Assembly (NCBI GenBank): GCA_017647225.1
Contig: JAGCLA010000048.1
Location: forward strand, 1-64,000
Reading direction: 5' to 3'
Origin: Bacteroidaceae bacterium
GTDB lineage: Bacteria > Bacteroidota > Bacteroidia > Bacteroidales > Bacteroidaceae
DNA length: 64,000 nt
Shown here: positions 42,725 through 52,380 of the stretch, one piece after another
Position numbering within the stretch: the first letter of the stretch is position 1
Layout of the letters: the number at the start of each line of letters is the position of its first letter
Notes under the pieces: generated by a model
Seen by the model: the letters and a program-made list of their open reading frames with translations, nothing else
Databases searched by the model: none
Told to the model about the DNA's origin: nothing
Program-made: the position numbers and the translations under genes

Positions 42725-43969
42725 ATGAAAAGTAACAAAAGAAACAGTCTGCACCTTACTGACGTTGCAAAGATGCAACGTGCACCGGCTTTCGGAACAA
42801 TGGTAAAGCCTATCGGTTCGGCATGCAATCTCGATTGTCATTATTGTTACTACCGCGACAAGAGCGAAATATACAATGACAGAATGCCTCGCATGAGTGA
42901 GGAACTGCTTGAAAAATATATCAATCAGTATATCAACGGTGCTTCGCAGGAGAATATAAGTTTCTGCTGGCATGGCGGTGAGCCGCTTATGGCAGGTCTG
43001 CCTTTCTTTGAAAAGGCAATGGAACTGCAACGTAAATATGCCGGAGGTAAGGTTATTGAGAATACCTTGCAGACAAACGGAATTCTTGTAAATGATGATT
43101 GGTGCCGTTTCTTCAAAGACAACAACTTCCTTATAGGTCTGTCGCTCGATGGCCCTGAAGATATACACGATGCTTTCCGTCGCGATTGTGGCGGAGCACC
43201 CACATTCGCAAGAGTGATGAGGGCTGTTGAACTGATGACAAAGCATGGTGTTGAATTCAATATACTTTCAACCGTCAATGCCCGTAGTGAGGGACGCGGA
43301 GCAGAGGTGTATAAGTTCCTCAGTTCCATAAATCCTTACCTTCAGTTCCTGCCTGTTGTGGAATATGTAAGAGAACGCCTGGGGAAACGTCCGCTGATAG
43401 TCTCTCCCGACGAAGAGGACGCCGTTCCTGCGCCTTGGTCGGTGTCGGCAAAGGGGTACGGACAGTTTATGTGCGATGTCTTTGACGAATGGATGAAATT
43501 CGATGTGGGAAGGAAATTTGTTCAGTTGTTCGATATAACTTTAGGCAACTGGTGCGGAGTTCCGCCGACTCTGTGTGCTTTCGGTGAGGTGTGTGGTGAT
43601 GGTCTTGTGGTAGAGCATAATGGCGATGTCTATTCGTGCGACCACTTCGTTTATCCCGAATACCGCCTTGGAAACATTGCCGACAATGAGCTTGTGGCAA
43701 TGTATCGCAGTAGCGAGCAACAGGCTTTCGGACGCGACAAGCGCGATGCCTTGCCTTTGGAATGTAAGCGTTGCAATTACTATTTCCTTTGTCGTGGCGA
43801 GTGTCCGAAACATCGTTTTGAGTATGCAAAGAATGGCGAACCATATATGAATGTGCTTTGTGAGGGATATAAGATGTTTTTCCGTCATACCGACCCGTAT
43901 ATGCGTTATATGAAAACATTGATAGAAAAAGGAGAACCTGCATCGAAGGTAATGCAGTGGAAAAAATAA
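42725..43969 (+). CDS. Anaerobic sulfatase-maturating enzyme (radical SAM)
   Basis: 414 residues. Cluster motif C34-NLD-C38-HY-C41, preceded by GTMVKPIGSA. SPASM-type Cys groups near the C-terminus include CKRCNYYFLCRGECPKHR. The overall sequence is of the anSME type, which oxidises Cys or Ser to formylglycine in sulfatases. Directly behind a Ser-type sulfatase, so the partner is clear; it should also serve the one at 12411. Confidence 0.95.
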   Translation: MKSNKRNSLHLTDVAKMQRAPAFGTMVKPIGSACNLDCHYCYYRDKSEIYNDRMPRMSEELLEKYINQYINGASQENISFCWHGGEPLMAGLPFFEKAMELQRKYAGGKVIENTLQTNGILVNDDWCRFFKDNNFLIGLSLDGPEDIHDAFRRDCGGAPTFARVMRAVELMTKHGVEFNILSTVNARSEGRGAEVYKFLSSINPYLQFLPVVEYVRERLGKRPLIVSPDEEDAVPAPWSVSAKGYGQFMCDVFDEWMKFDVGRKFVQLFDITLGNWCGVPPTLCAFGEVCGDGLVVEHNGDVYSCDHFVYPEYRLGNIADNELVAMYRSSEQQAFGRDKRDALPLECKRCNYYFLCRGECPKHRFEYAKNGEPYMNVLCEGYKMFFRHTDPYMRYMKTLIEKGEPASKVMQWKK

Positions 43970-44007
43970 AGAGTACTAATAAATAAAAACTAAACAAACC
44001 GATAACT

Positions 44008-44814
44008 ATGAATCCAAAATTTGTTTTACCAAAAATCGGCGAACTGCCGATAACGACTTCAATAGAGAGTATATGTAAGTTCGAGAAAGTACCGACAAAG
44101 ATATGCCCAACAGAAAAACAGGGCGTTGTCGTTGCTGCCGACTATGTAGTAAATGCCATAAAATCGCATAAGGGCGAAAAGCCTTTTGTGCTTGGCTTGT
44201 CAACAGGCCGCACACCGCTTGGCCTTTATACCGAACTCGTAAACCGCCATAAGGCTGGTGAAGTGAGCTTCGCGAATGTTGTGGTGTATAGTCTTGACGA
44301 GTTCTATCCGATGTCGCCCGACTCTCCACAGAGCCGTAACCACCGTGTGAATGAAGACTTCTTGAAATACATTGATATCAATCCTGCCAACGTGCATTTC
44401 CCCGATGGCACAGTTGCTCATGACAAGGTCAACGAATACTGTAAGCAGTATGAAAAGCTTGTTAACGGTTGTGTCGATTTGATGATTATGGGTGTCGGTG
44501 AGCTTGGCCAGGTTGGTTTCAACGAGCCTGGTAGCTATTCACACTCGACAACACGTCTTGTTCAGTTGAGCTATAATACCCGCAAGAATCAGGATAAGTT
44601 CTTCTCAAACCCTAACGAGGTACCCAAGACAGCAATTACAATGGGTATGGAAACTATCATGAGTGCAAAGAAGATTGTGCTTATGATGTGGGGCGAAGAC
44701 AAGGCTAAGGTTGCGTACGACCTTATTGAAGGCGGTATCACCGAGGAATATCCGGCAACAGCTCTGCAGGATCACGAAAACATACAGGTGGTGATTGATG
44801 AGGCTGCAGCATAG
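44008..44814 (+). CDS. nagB: NagB-like domain with altered active site (5' part of a split NagB/PIG-L gene)
   Basis: 268 residues up to a TAG at 44812-44814. The fold follows glucosamine-6-phosphate deaminase: LSTGRTPLGLY phosphate loop, YSLDEF with Asp97. The catalytic stretch is GVGELGQVGFNEPGS, where canonical enzymes have GxGxDGHIAFNEPGS, so the Asp and His are Leu166 and Gln168; Glu173 is kept. In related Bacteroidetes, as I recall, this domain is fused in one ~660-residue chain to a PIG-L domain. Here the frame continues unbroken after the TAG into that domain. Deaminase activity is doubtful. Confidence 0.8.
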   Translation: MNPKFVLPKIGELPITTSIESICKFEKVPTKICPTEKQGVVVAADYVVNAIKSHKGEKPFVLGLSTGRTPLGLYTELVNRHKAGEVSFANVVVYSLDEFYPMSPDSPQSRNHRVNEDFLKYIDINPANVHFPDGTVAHDKVNEYCKQYEKLVNGCVDLMIMGVGELGQVGFNEPGSYSHSTTRLVQLSYNTRKNQDKFFSNPNEVPKTAITMGMETIMSAKKIVLMMWGEDKAKVAYDLIEGGITEEYPATALQDHENIQVVIDEAAA

Positions 44815-44817
44815 GAA

Positions 44818-45930
44818 TTGACACGCGTGAAAGAGCCTTGGCGTGTGGCACCTCCACAGGAGTGGAGCGACAAGCTTATTCGTAAGGCTGTTATATGGCT
44901 TTGCCAGACAGTGAATAAGCCTATCCTCAAGCTTACACATCAGGATTATATCAAGAACTCGCTTTCTGACCTCTTGGAACGTGTAGATACTTATGACCAG
45001 ATAAATATCCGTGTATTCAATGAGATACAGCATATAATCTCGGGTTGGCCGGGCGGTAAGCCTAATGCAGACGATTCAACACGTCCTGTTTCATCAACTC
45101 CTTATCCTAAGCGAGTGATTATATTCTCTCCACACCCTGATGATGACGTTATCTCAATGGGTGGTACATTCAACCGTCTTATAGAGCAAGGCCACGATGT
45201 GCATGTAGCATATCAGACCTCGGGTAATGTTGCTGTGTATGACGATGTGGTGCTGCAGAATATCGATACTGCAAAGGAGATGGGCTTTGGTGATGCTTTT
45301 GAAGAAATTCGTGAAATCATTGCCAATAAGAAGGTCGGTGAGCCCGAGCCACGTAAATTGCTTGATCTTAAAGGTGCAATTCGTCGTGCCGAGGCACGTG
45401 CAGCATGCCGTTCTATCGGTTTGAACGACCGTACCAACGCACACTTCCTTAACTTGCCGTTCTATGAGACAGGCGGTATAAAGAAAGGACAGTTGAGCGA
45501 CGATGATATTGAGATTGTAAAGAAACTCATGCGCGAGGTGCAGCCGCATCAGATATATGCTGCCGGTGACTTGACCGACCCTCATGGTACACACCGTGTA
45601 TGTATCGAGGCTGTCTTGCGTGCTTTTGAAGAGGTTAAGGACGAGCCTTGGGCTAAGGAGTGTCATATATGGCTCTATCGCGGTGCATGGCAGGAGTGGG
45701 ATTTGGCTGTAGCCGATATGGCTGTACCTTTGAGCCCCGAAGAGATGATACGCAAACGCCATGCTATTTTCCGTCACTTGTCGCAGAAGGATATCGTTCC
45801 ATTCCCCGGTGAGGACGCACGTGAGTTCTGGCAACGTGCCGAAGACCGTACACAGGGTACTGCCGAACTTTTCAACAAGATAGGCTTGCCCGAATATCAG
45901 GCAATAGAGTTGTTTGCGAAATTGCTATAA
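44818..45930 (+). CDS. PIG-L/LmbE-type deacetylase domain (3' part of a split NagB/PIG-L gene)
   Basis: 370 residues if read from the TTG at 44818, in the same frame as the NagB-like part and separated from it by a single TAG plus one GAA codon. N-terminal linker about 1-95 (VKEPWRVAPPQEWSDKLIRKAV), then the metal site SPHPDDDVISMGG at about 103-115 and DLTDPHGTHR near 260. It should be a zinc-dependent N-deacetylase of an amino sugar. The coding sequence shows no decay. Without a good start codon it may depend on readthrough or reinitiation. Confidence 0.82.
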   Translation: MTRVKEPWRVAPPQEWSDKLIRKAVIWLCQTVNKPILKLTHQDYIKNSLSDLLERVDTYDQINIRVFNEIQHIISGWPGGKPNADDSTRPVSSTPYPKRVIIFSPHPDDDVISMGGTFNRLIEQGHDVHVAYQTSGNVAVYDDVVLQNIDTAKEMGFGDAFEEIREIIANKKVGEPEPRKLLDLKGAIRRAEARAACRSIGLNDRTNAHFLNLPFYETGGIKKGQLSDDDIEIVKKLMREVQPHQIYAAGDLTDPHGTHRVCIEAVLRAFEEVKDEPWAKECHIWLYRGAWQEWDLAVADMAVPLSPEEMIRKRHAIFRHLSQKDIVPFPGEDAREFWQRAEDRTQGTAELFNKIGLPEYQAIELFAKLL

Positions 45931-45946
45931 GATAAAATCTTGATAA

Positions 45947-45981
45947 TTAAAAAATCAGCCTCTAAGAGGCTGATTTTTTAA
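45947..45981. terminator. Bidirectional terminator
   Basis: Perfect 16-bp stem TTAAAAAATCAGCCTC / GAGGCTGATTTTTTAA with a TAA loop. Confidence 0.92.
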
Positions 45982-46305
45982 TTATTCTTCATCGTCTATT
46001 ATTCCGTTATAGGCTAATTCACCTTCAACAATGAAGTACAAATCCTCGGGATCGAAATCTCCTATCTTGTTCTTCTTTGCCTCTTTGGCAATGAACTCTG
46101 CAATTTCGTTGATGTCTATATCGACATATTCGTTGTCGCTGTCGAGGATTCCGCTCTTGTCGTAGTAGTCGTAGATTGTGTCAAGGAAATAGTAAAACTC
46201 GTCGTCGCTGAATTTTTCCTTCAAATCCTGTGGCAATCGTTCTTTAATATATGCAATGGTCTTCTCGTCATCGAGATCTTCCATGCTGAATTCGTCGTTG
46301 TTCAT
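45982..46305 (-). CDS. Conserved acidic protein of unknown function
   Basis: 107 residues with strong negative charge (MNNDEFSMEDLDDEK, ILDSDNEYVDIDINEIAE). Predicted mostly helical, no Cys, no signal peptide. Six bp after thioredoxin, so it belongs to the dnaE-trx transcript. Family not recognised. Confidence 0.75.
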   Translation of the reverse strand: MNNDEFSMEDLDDEKTIAYIKERLPQDLKEKFSDDEFYYFLDTIYDYYDKSGILDSDNEYVDIDINEIAEFIAKEAKKNKIGDFDPEDLYFIVEGELAYNGIIDDEE

Positions 46306-46311
46306 GGTATA

Positions 46312-46626
46312 TTAAAGAAGTGCTTCGAATTTAGCCTGTACGTCGCCCTTAGACTTTGAACCTACAAATTTGTCAACAATCTGACCGTTCTTGATGAAAA
46401 TCACTGTAGGAACATTGCGTATGCCGTATTCAGCTGTGAGGTCGTCTGCCTCCTCGATATCGCACTTACCAACGGCAATGCGTCCTTCGTATTCCTTTGA
46501 AAGTTCGTCGATGATTGGGGCAAGCTGCTTGCAAGGGCCACACCATGTTGCGCTGAAATCCAATACGATTGGCAATTCTGTTGCCATGAATTCTTTTGCG
46601 TTGTCGTTTGTTACATTTACTGCCAT
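46312..46626 (-). CDS. trxA: Thioredoxin
   Basis: 104 residues. Classical active site WCGPCK (about 28-33), DFSATWCGPCKQLAPIIDEL and the cis-Pro NVPTVIFIKNG. Cytosolic dithiol-disulfide reductant. 19 bp behind dnaE. Confidence 0.95.
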   Translation of the reverse strand: MAVNVTNDNAKEFMATELPIVLDFSATWCGPCKQLAPIIDELSKEYEGRIAVGKCDIEEADDLTAEYGIRNVPTVIFIKNGQIVDKFVGSKSKGDVQAKFEALL

Positions 46627-46645
46627 AATTCTAAATTTTAATTGG

Positions 46646-49600
46646 TTAGTTTAATTTGTAGTCAATATTTTCTAAACTCTTTATATAATCGATAAATTCT
46701 TGTTTTATTTCAATGTCGTGGCTTTTTGATGCCAATTCAAGTGTAAACTCCTGTTCATAGTCCTTTATCTTGAATATAAGTTTGCTGCGGCCCGGGTGGT
46801 TTTCGACATAGTCGATAATGGTGCTGTACATATCATCGGTAAGTGACATTACGTCGAATGAAAGTGTAAGGCTTTTTGCAAAGTCGTCTTTTATTTCGGT
46901 CATGAGCTCAATTGAGTTCACTGAAAAATCAAACTTTGTGGGGTCCCAACGGCGTGGCTGGCAACTACCTTTTATATATAGGAAGTTTCCGGGGATAAAG
47001 TAATTCTGCCATTTCATCCATTCATCGCCAATGAAGAACAATTCAGCCGTTCCCGAAAAATCCTCTATTCTTGCAACTCCATAAGGGCTTCCTTTCTTTG
47101 TAAAACCGGTGCGCGGTGGGTCGCTGACTACACCGCCGAAGGTGATTTTACGTCCTACGAGCTTCTGCATATCCTCTATTTCTGAGGCTTTTGTATTGCA
47201 GAACTCGTTGAGTATAAGTGAATAGTCGTCGAGCGGGTGTGCCGAAAGGTATATACCCACCAATTCGCGTTCGCGATTAAGTCTTTCGAGGGTACTCCAA
47301 TTGCCTCCGGCCGGTATCTCGGGCTTCGGAATTTCTGCCATTTCGGTGTCGCCGAACAATGAGTTTGTTGCGGTTGCTTTGTCTGTCTGGTAAAGGTTGC
47401 CGTATCGTACAAGTGCTTCGAGGAATGGCTCTCCCTTGCTGTTTGCGTTTGCGTACTGTTCGCGAGATATTCCACCCGGTAACTCGTCAAATGCTCCTGA
47501 AAAGGCAAGACATTCAAGGTTCTTGCGATTACATGCTGTCAGGTTTACGCGTTCAACAAAGTCGAATATGCTCTTGAATGGGCCGTTGGCTTCGCGCTCG
47601 TCGATAATGCATTGTACGGCATTCTCTCCTACACCCTTTACGGCGCAAAGACCGAAACGTACATCACCGTTCTTGTTGACACTAAACTTGCGGTGTGATT
47701 CGTTCACGTCGGGGCCGAGAACATTTATACCCATGCTCTTGCACTCTTGCATCAGCTTGGTGATTTCGGTAATCTTGTCAAGGTTTCGGCTCATGGCACC
47801 CGCCATGTATTGTGGCGGGTAGTTCGCTTTAAGATATGCGGTCTGGTAGGCAACCCACGAATAACATGTGGCATGCGACTTGTTGAAGGCATACGATGCG
47901 AACTTTTCCCAGTCGGCCCAAATCTTCTCAAGGACTTTCTCATCATGGCCGTTCTTCTTTCCGCCGTTGATGAATTTTGGCTTGAGCTCATCAAGCTTTG
48001 CCTTCAACTTCTTACCCATGGCTTTACGCAAGGTGTCACTTTCACCTCTTGTAAAGTCGGCAAGCAGACGTGAAAGCAACATCACCTGCTCCTGATATAC
48101 AGTAATACCGTATGTATCCTTGAGGTATTTTTCCATACAAGGAATATCGTACTGTACCAGTGACGGGTTATGCTTTCGCTGGATAAAATCGGGGATATAA
48201 TCCATTGGGCCGGGGCGGTAGAGGGCATTCATGGCAATGAGGTCCTCGAAAGTACTTGGTTGCAACTCGCGCAAATACTTCTGCATACCTGCCGACTCGA
48301 ACTGGAATGTACCGATGGTGTTTCCGTTGCAATACAGTTCGTATGTCTTAGGGTCGTCAATGGGGATTTTGTCAATATCTACATCAACTTTGAGGCTTTG
48401 GCGTATATTCTCGATAGCCTCTTTTATGATTGAAAGGGTCTTCAGACCCAAAAAGTCCATTTTGATAAGGCCTGTTTCCTCAATTACGCTTCCTTCGTAT
48501 TGTGTTACAAGCAACTTTTCGCCAGTTTCTTTATCCTCGGCAATGCTTATGGGCACGTGGTCGGTTATGTCATCGCGGCATATGATTGTACCGCAGGCAT
48601 GTACGCCTGTGTTGCGCACATTTCCCTCGAGCATCTTTGCATACTTGATTGTGTCGCGTAGAATAGGGTCGGGCGATGCTTCGGCCTCGCGTAGTTCGGG
48701 AACAGCCGAAATTGCATTGGGCAGGTTCATCTTCATGCCGTCGGGCAAGCGGTCAGGAATGGCTTTACAAAGTTTGTTCGAAATGTCGAGTGGCACTTTC
48801 TGCACACGTGCAACGTCTTTTATGGCAAGTTTTGTTGCCATAGTACCGTATGTGATGATATGTGCTACCTTTTCCTGTCCGTATTTCTCTGTAACCCAGT
48901 TTAGAACTCGTCCACGTCCGTCATCGTCGAAATCGACATCAATATCAGGCAATGATATACGGTCGGGGTTGAGGAAACGCTCGAACAGCAAGTCATATTT
49001 TATAGGGTCAACACGTGTGATTCCTAATGCGTATGCAACAACACTTCCGGCTGCCGAACCACGTCCGGGGCCGACAGAAACACCCAATTCTTCACGTGCA
49101 GCACGTATAAAGTCTTGTACGATAAGGAAGTAACCGGGGAAACCCATAGTTTTCATTATGTGTAACTCGAAATCTATGCGGTCTGTCAGTTCCTGTGAGA
49201 ATGGCTCTTCGTAGCATTTCTTTGCTCCGTCGTATGTAATTTTGCGTAAGTAGTCGCCTTCGAGCTTGATGCGGTAGAGTTTGTCGTATCCGCCGAGCTT
49301 CTTTATTTTATTTTCTCCCTCCTCACGCGACATCACCACGTTGCCTTTTTCGTCTTGAGTAAACTCATTGAAAAGGTCTTCGTGTGTTATTCTCTGGCGA
49401 TATTCCTCTTCTGTACCGAACTCTTCGGGAATGGCGAAGTTGGGCATGATAGGTGCGTTGTCGATAGAGTAGTGCTCGACCTTGTCGCAAATTTCAACGG
49501 TGTTTGCCATTGCTTCAGGAACGTCACTGAACATCTCCCACATCTCAGCCTTGGTCTTCATCCACTCCTGCTTTGAATAGAGCATACGGTTGGGGTCGTC

Positions 49601-50341
49601 GAGGTCGCGTCCTGTGCTTAGGCATATAAGACGGTCGTGAGCTTCGGCATTCTCTTCATCGACAAAGTGTACGTCGTTTGAACATATCAGTTTTACACCG
49701 CACTTCTTCGACAATTCGATGATGTGGCTGTTTACTTCTACCTGCAACGGATATACTTCGTGGTTGGCTCTTTCTACTGTGGCTTTGTGCAACTGCAGTT
49801 CAAGGTAGTAGTCTTCGCCGAACAGGTTTTTGAACCACATTACGCTCTCTTCGGCTTTTTCGAGGTCGCCGTTCTTTATCAATTGTGGTATCTCGCCACC
49901 AAGGCATGCCGAACAGCATACAAGTCCTTCGTGATATTTTTCAATCTCAGCTTTGTCGGTACGCGGGTTGTAGTAATATCCCTCGCTCCATGCCTTTGAA
50001 ACTATCTTTACAAGGTTGTGATATCCCTGCTTGTTCTTTGCGAGAAGTATTAGGTGATGACCACGCATGTCCTCTTTTGTCTCCTTGTTGTAAAGGCGAC
50101 GTTCTGCAACATAGACCTCGCAACCGATGATAGGCTTGAACTTTTCGTCATCCTTTTTGTTTTTGTTTTTCGTCTTCACATAGTTGTAGAACTCCTTGAC
50201 ACCCATCATGTTGCCATGGTCGGTGAGCGCAATGCCTTTCATGCCGTCGGCAATTGCTTTGTCAACGAGTTTCTCGATGGCTGCCTGGCCGTCAAGAATG
50301 GAGTATTGTGAGTGTACGTGCAGATGGACAAAATCTTGCAT
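46646..50341 (-). CDS. dnaE: DNA polymerase III subunit alpha
   Basis: 1231 residues. N-terminal PHP domain HLHVHSQYSILDG (7-19); catalytic core with GRGSAAGSVVAYALGI and PDIDVDF (about 465); C-terminal OB-fold (VGRKITFGGVVSDP). Replicative polymerase. It leads a minus-strand operon with trxA and an acidic protein, and is divergent from psd. Confidence 0.97.
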   Translation of the reverse strand: MQDFVHLHVHSQYSILDGQAAIEKLVDKAIADGMKGIALTDHGNMMGVKEFYNYVKTKNKNKKDDEKFKPIIGCEVYVAERRLYNKETKEDMRGHHLILLAKNKQGYHNLVKIVSKAWSEGYYYNPRTDKAEIEKYHEGLVCCSACLGGEIPQLIKNGDLEKAEESVMWFKNLFGEDYYLELQLHKATVERANHEVYPLQVEVNSHIIELSKKCGVKLICSNDVHFVDEENAEAHDRLICLSTGRDLDDPNRMLYSKQEWMKTKAEMWEMFSDVPEAMANTVEICDKVEHYSIDNAPIMPNFAIPEEFGTEEEYRQRITHEDLFNEFTQDEKGNVVMSREEGENKIKKLGGYDKLYRIKLEGDYLRKITYDGAKKCYEEPFSQELTDRIDFELHIMKTMGFPGYFLIVQDFIRAAREELGVSVGPGRGSAAGSVVAYALGITRVDPIKYDLLFERFLNPDRISLPDIDVDFDDDGRGRVLNWVTEKYGQEKVAHIITYGTMATKLAIKDVARVQKVPLDISNKLCKAIPDRLPDGMKMNLPNAISAVPELREAEASPDPILRDTIKYAKMLEGNVRNTGVHACGTIICRDDITDHVPISIAEDKETGEKLLVTQYEGSVIEETGLIKMDFLGLKTLSIIKEAIENIRQSLKVDVDIDKIPIDDPKTYELYCNGNTIGTFQFESAGMQKYLRELQPSTFEDLIAMNALYRPGPMDYIPDFIQRKHNPSLVQYDIPCMEKYLKDTYGITVYQEQVMLLSRLLADFTRGESDTLRKAMGKKLKAKLDELKPKFINGGKKNGHDEKVLEKIWADWEKFASYAFNKSHATCYSWVAYQTAYLKANYPPQYMAGAMSRNLDKITEITKLMQECKSMGINVLGPDVNESHRKFSVNKNGDVRFGLCAVKGVGENAVQCIIDEREANGPFKSIFDFVERVNLTACNRKNLECLAFSGAFDELPGGISREQYANANSKGEPFLEALVRYGNLYQTDKATATNSLFGDTEMAEIPKPEIPAGGNWSTLERLNRERELVGIYLSAHPLDDYSLILNEFCNTKASEIEDMQKLVGRKITFGGVVSDPPRTGFTKKGSPYGVARIEDFSGTAELFFIGDEWMKWQNYFIPGNFLYIKGSCQPRRWDPTKFDFSVNSIELMTEIKDDFAKSLTLSFDVMSLTDDMYSTIIDYVENHPGRSKLIFKIKDYEQEFTLELASKSHDIEIKQEFIDYIKSLENIDYKLN

Positions 50342-50519
50342 GGTGTGTTATTCTTATTTTGCTGTTAAAGATACTGCTTTTTGCCTATTAAATATAGGTT
50401 TTTATGCTAAAAGTTATTAACATTAACTTTCTTGTGCTCTATTTTTGCTTTATCCATGTGTGGAATGTGTACAGAATCGGTCCTTATTTGACGCTGTTCG
50501 TATTTTTTCATCTTTTTTA

Positions 50520-50549
50520 TTGTTGTTTAATAAATTATAGCTATTTTTG
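50520..50549 (+). promoter_or_regulatory. Promoter of psd
   Basis: TTG (50520-50522), 19 nt, TATTTTTG (50542-50549), 26 nt before the ATG chosen here. It rules against the longer upstream frame. Confidence 0.75.
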
Positions 50550-50574
50550 TGAAAATAATAGAATCTGGTTATCA

Positions 50575-51270
50575 ATGAAGAAGTTTAAAAGAATTAGAAA
50601 ATTGAAGGATTACAGAATCCATCGTGAAGGAACAGAAATCCTTATTGTATCGTTTTTGATATTTGCTCTCATAAACGTGCCGTTATGGTATTTCTGCCCT
50701 GATATGTTGGTTCTTAACACCATTGTCGGTGTGTCATCTTTGGTTCTTTATCTGCTGATGGTAAATTTCTTCAGGAGTCCAAAGAGAATCTTCCCGGGCG
50801 ATGTTGACGGTGTCGTTGTTGCACCTGCCGATGGAAAGGTTGTCGTTATTGAAAAGGTTTTTGAACCCGATTACTTCAAGGACGAAAGAATACAGATATC
50901 TATTTTTATGAGCCCTACCAATGTGCATGCGAACTGGTATCCTGTTGATGGTGTAGTTACTTGCTCAAGACATCAGAAAGGTAAGTTCCACAGAGCCTGG
51001 TTGCCAAAGGCAAGTACAGAGAATGAACGTTCTCTTGTTGCTATAAAAATGGACGATGGACGTGAAATTCTTGTACGTCAGGTAGCCGGTGCAATGGCTC
51101 GTCGTATTGTTACATATGCAACCGAAGGTGAGGAGTGCTTCATTGACCAGCACCTTGGTTTTATAAAATTTGGTTCACGTGTCGATCTTTATCTCCCACT
51201 TGATGTTGAAGTAAAGGTGGAATTGGATCAAAAGACCGTAGGTAACGAAACTATAATTGCAAAAATTTAA
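50575..51270 (+). CDS. psd: Phosphatidylserine decarboxylase (short type)
   Basis: 231 residues from [11 protein letters not shown]; the upstream frame contains the promoter. Two N-terminal membrane helices (about 25-65), then [15 protein letters not shown] and [10 protein letters not shown]. The self-cleavage Gly-Ser is in [11 protein letters not shown] (Gly200-Ser201) and yields the pyruvoyl group. Makes phosphatidylethanolamine. Four bp before pssA. Confidence 0.94.
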   Translation: MKKFKRIRKLKDYRIHREGTEILIVSFLIFALINVPLWYFCPDMLVLNTIVGVSSLVLYLLMVNFFRSPKRIFPGDVDGVVVAPADGKVVVIEKVFEPDYFKDERIQISIFMSPTNVHANWYPVDGVVTCSRHQKGKFHRAWLPKASTENERSLVAIKMDDGREILVRQVAGAMARRIVTYATEGEECFIDQHLGFIKFGSRVDLYLPLDVEVKVELDQKTVGNETIIAKI

Positions 51271-51274
51271 GACT

Positions 51275-51982
51275 ATGTCAATAAAAAGGCATATACCAAA
51301 CGCGATAACATGCTGTAATCTGTTTTCAGGTTGTGTGGCTTGTGTAATGGCCTTCAAAGGTGCTTTTGACTTGGCTATGCTGTTTATTGTTGTTGGTGCA
51401 ACTTTTGATTTCTTTGACGGAATGGTTGCCCGCTTGTTGCATGTATCTTCACCGTTGGGTGTCCAGATGGATTCTTTGGCCGACGATGTTACATTCGGCT
51501 TGGCTCCGGCAACAATAGTCTTTTGTTATATGAATGGCATGATCTATCCGCAATATCTTGGTGTATTTTCGGAAGTGTTGCCATATGCCGCATTCCTTAT
51601 TGCCGTGTTCTCGGCATGCAGGTTGGCGAAATTCAATGTCGATAAACGTCAGACAAATACATTTATAGGTCTTCCTACTCCTGCAAATGCATTGTTCTGG
51701 TCGTCTTTGGTAACCGGTGCGGGCGATTGGATATCGGGTATGAGTGCCGGTTGGTTATTGATGTTGGGACTTATATTGTTGTTCTCGTTCTTCTTGGTTT
51801 CGGAGATACCAATGTTCTCGTTGAAATTCAAGAATCTGAGTTGGGAGAGTAATAGAATCAGATACATTTTCTTATTAGTGTCGTTGCCGATGTTTGCTCT
51901 CGGTTATTTAGCCCCGGTTGCAATTATTGCATGGTATCTGATACTTTCGATAATCCTCTTTGTACGTTCTTCAAGAGGTTGA
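51275..51982 (+). CDS. pssA: CDP-diacylglycerol-serine O-phosphatidyltransferase
   Basis: 235 residues from the ATG at 51275. The CDP-alcohol phosphotransferase motif is DG-MVAR-x8-G-VQM-D-SLA-D (about 50-75). Several membrane helices. It makes phosphatidylserine, the substrate of the Psd encoded just upstream. Confidence 0.95.
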   Translation: MSIKRHIPNAITCCNLFSGCVACVMAFKGAFDLAMLFIVVGATFDFFDGMVARLLHVSSPLGVQMDSLADDVTFGLAPATIVFCYMNGMIYPQYLGVFSEVLPYAAFLIAVFSACRLAKFNVDKRQTNTFIGLPTPANALFWSSLVTGAGDWISGMSAGWLLMLGLILLFSFFLVSEIPMFSLKFKNLSWESNRIRYIFLLVSLPMFALGYLAPVAIIAWYLILSIILFVRSSRG

Positions 51983-51985
51983 ACC

Positions 51986-52014
51986 GTTTAGGGCAAGCAC
52001 CACTTGCCCTAAAC
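51986..52014 (+). terminator. Hairpin after pssA
   Basis: Perfect 12-bp stem GTTTAGGGCAAG / CTTGCCCTAAAC with a short loop, followed by TATTTT. Confidence 0.75.
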
Positions 52015-52074
52015 TATTTTCATCGGTTTGCGTTGTAAATGCATCCGAGATTTATTTTTTATAGGTGATTTAAT

Positions 52075-52332
52075 ATGATGATGTCGTTAATAGTAATTCT
52101 GCTTGTCGGTATATTCCTTTTGCCGGTATTGTTGATAGCTGTTATTAGAGGCTTTTTATCATTCTTTGGTTTTGGTAGAAGAGGTAATAATGGCAGGAAA
52201 AATAGCTCAAGCGGTTACGGAACGAGATATGGTGACGATAATGCTGATGTCAACATGAAAAAGAACTCGAACCGTAAGAAAATTTTTGATAAGAACGAGG
52301 GTGAATATGTCGATTTTGAGGAGATTGAATAA
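52075..52332 (+). CDS. DUF4834 family small membrane protein
   Basis: 85 residues. One N-terminal helix (SLIVILLVGIFLLPVLLIAVIRGFLSFFGFGRR) followed by a polar, basic then acidic tail (KNSNRKKIFDKNEGEYVDFEEIE). This is the shape of DUF4834 in Bacteroidetes. Function unknown. Confidence 0.75.
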   Translation: MMMSLIVILLVGIFLLPVLLIAVIRGFLSFFGFGRRGNNGRKNSSSGYGTRYGDDNADVNMKKNSNRKKIFDKNEGEYVDFEEIE

Positions 52333-52380
52333 CATCGTTCCCGAATTGGTATGATATAACAAAAAACATAAACACTATTT

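Noticed and set aside
42554-43246. 230-codon minus-strand frame over the sulfatase end and maturase start
   Set aside because: Opposes two well-supported genes and would span their boundary.
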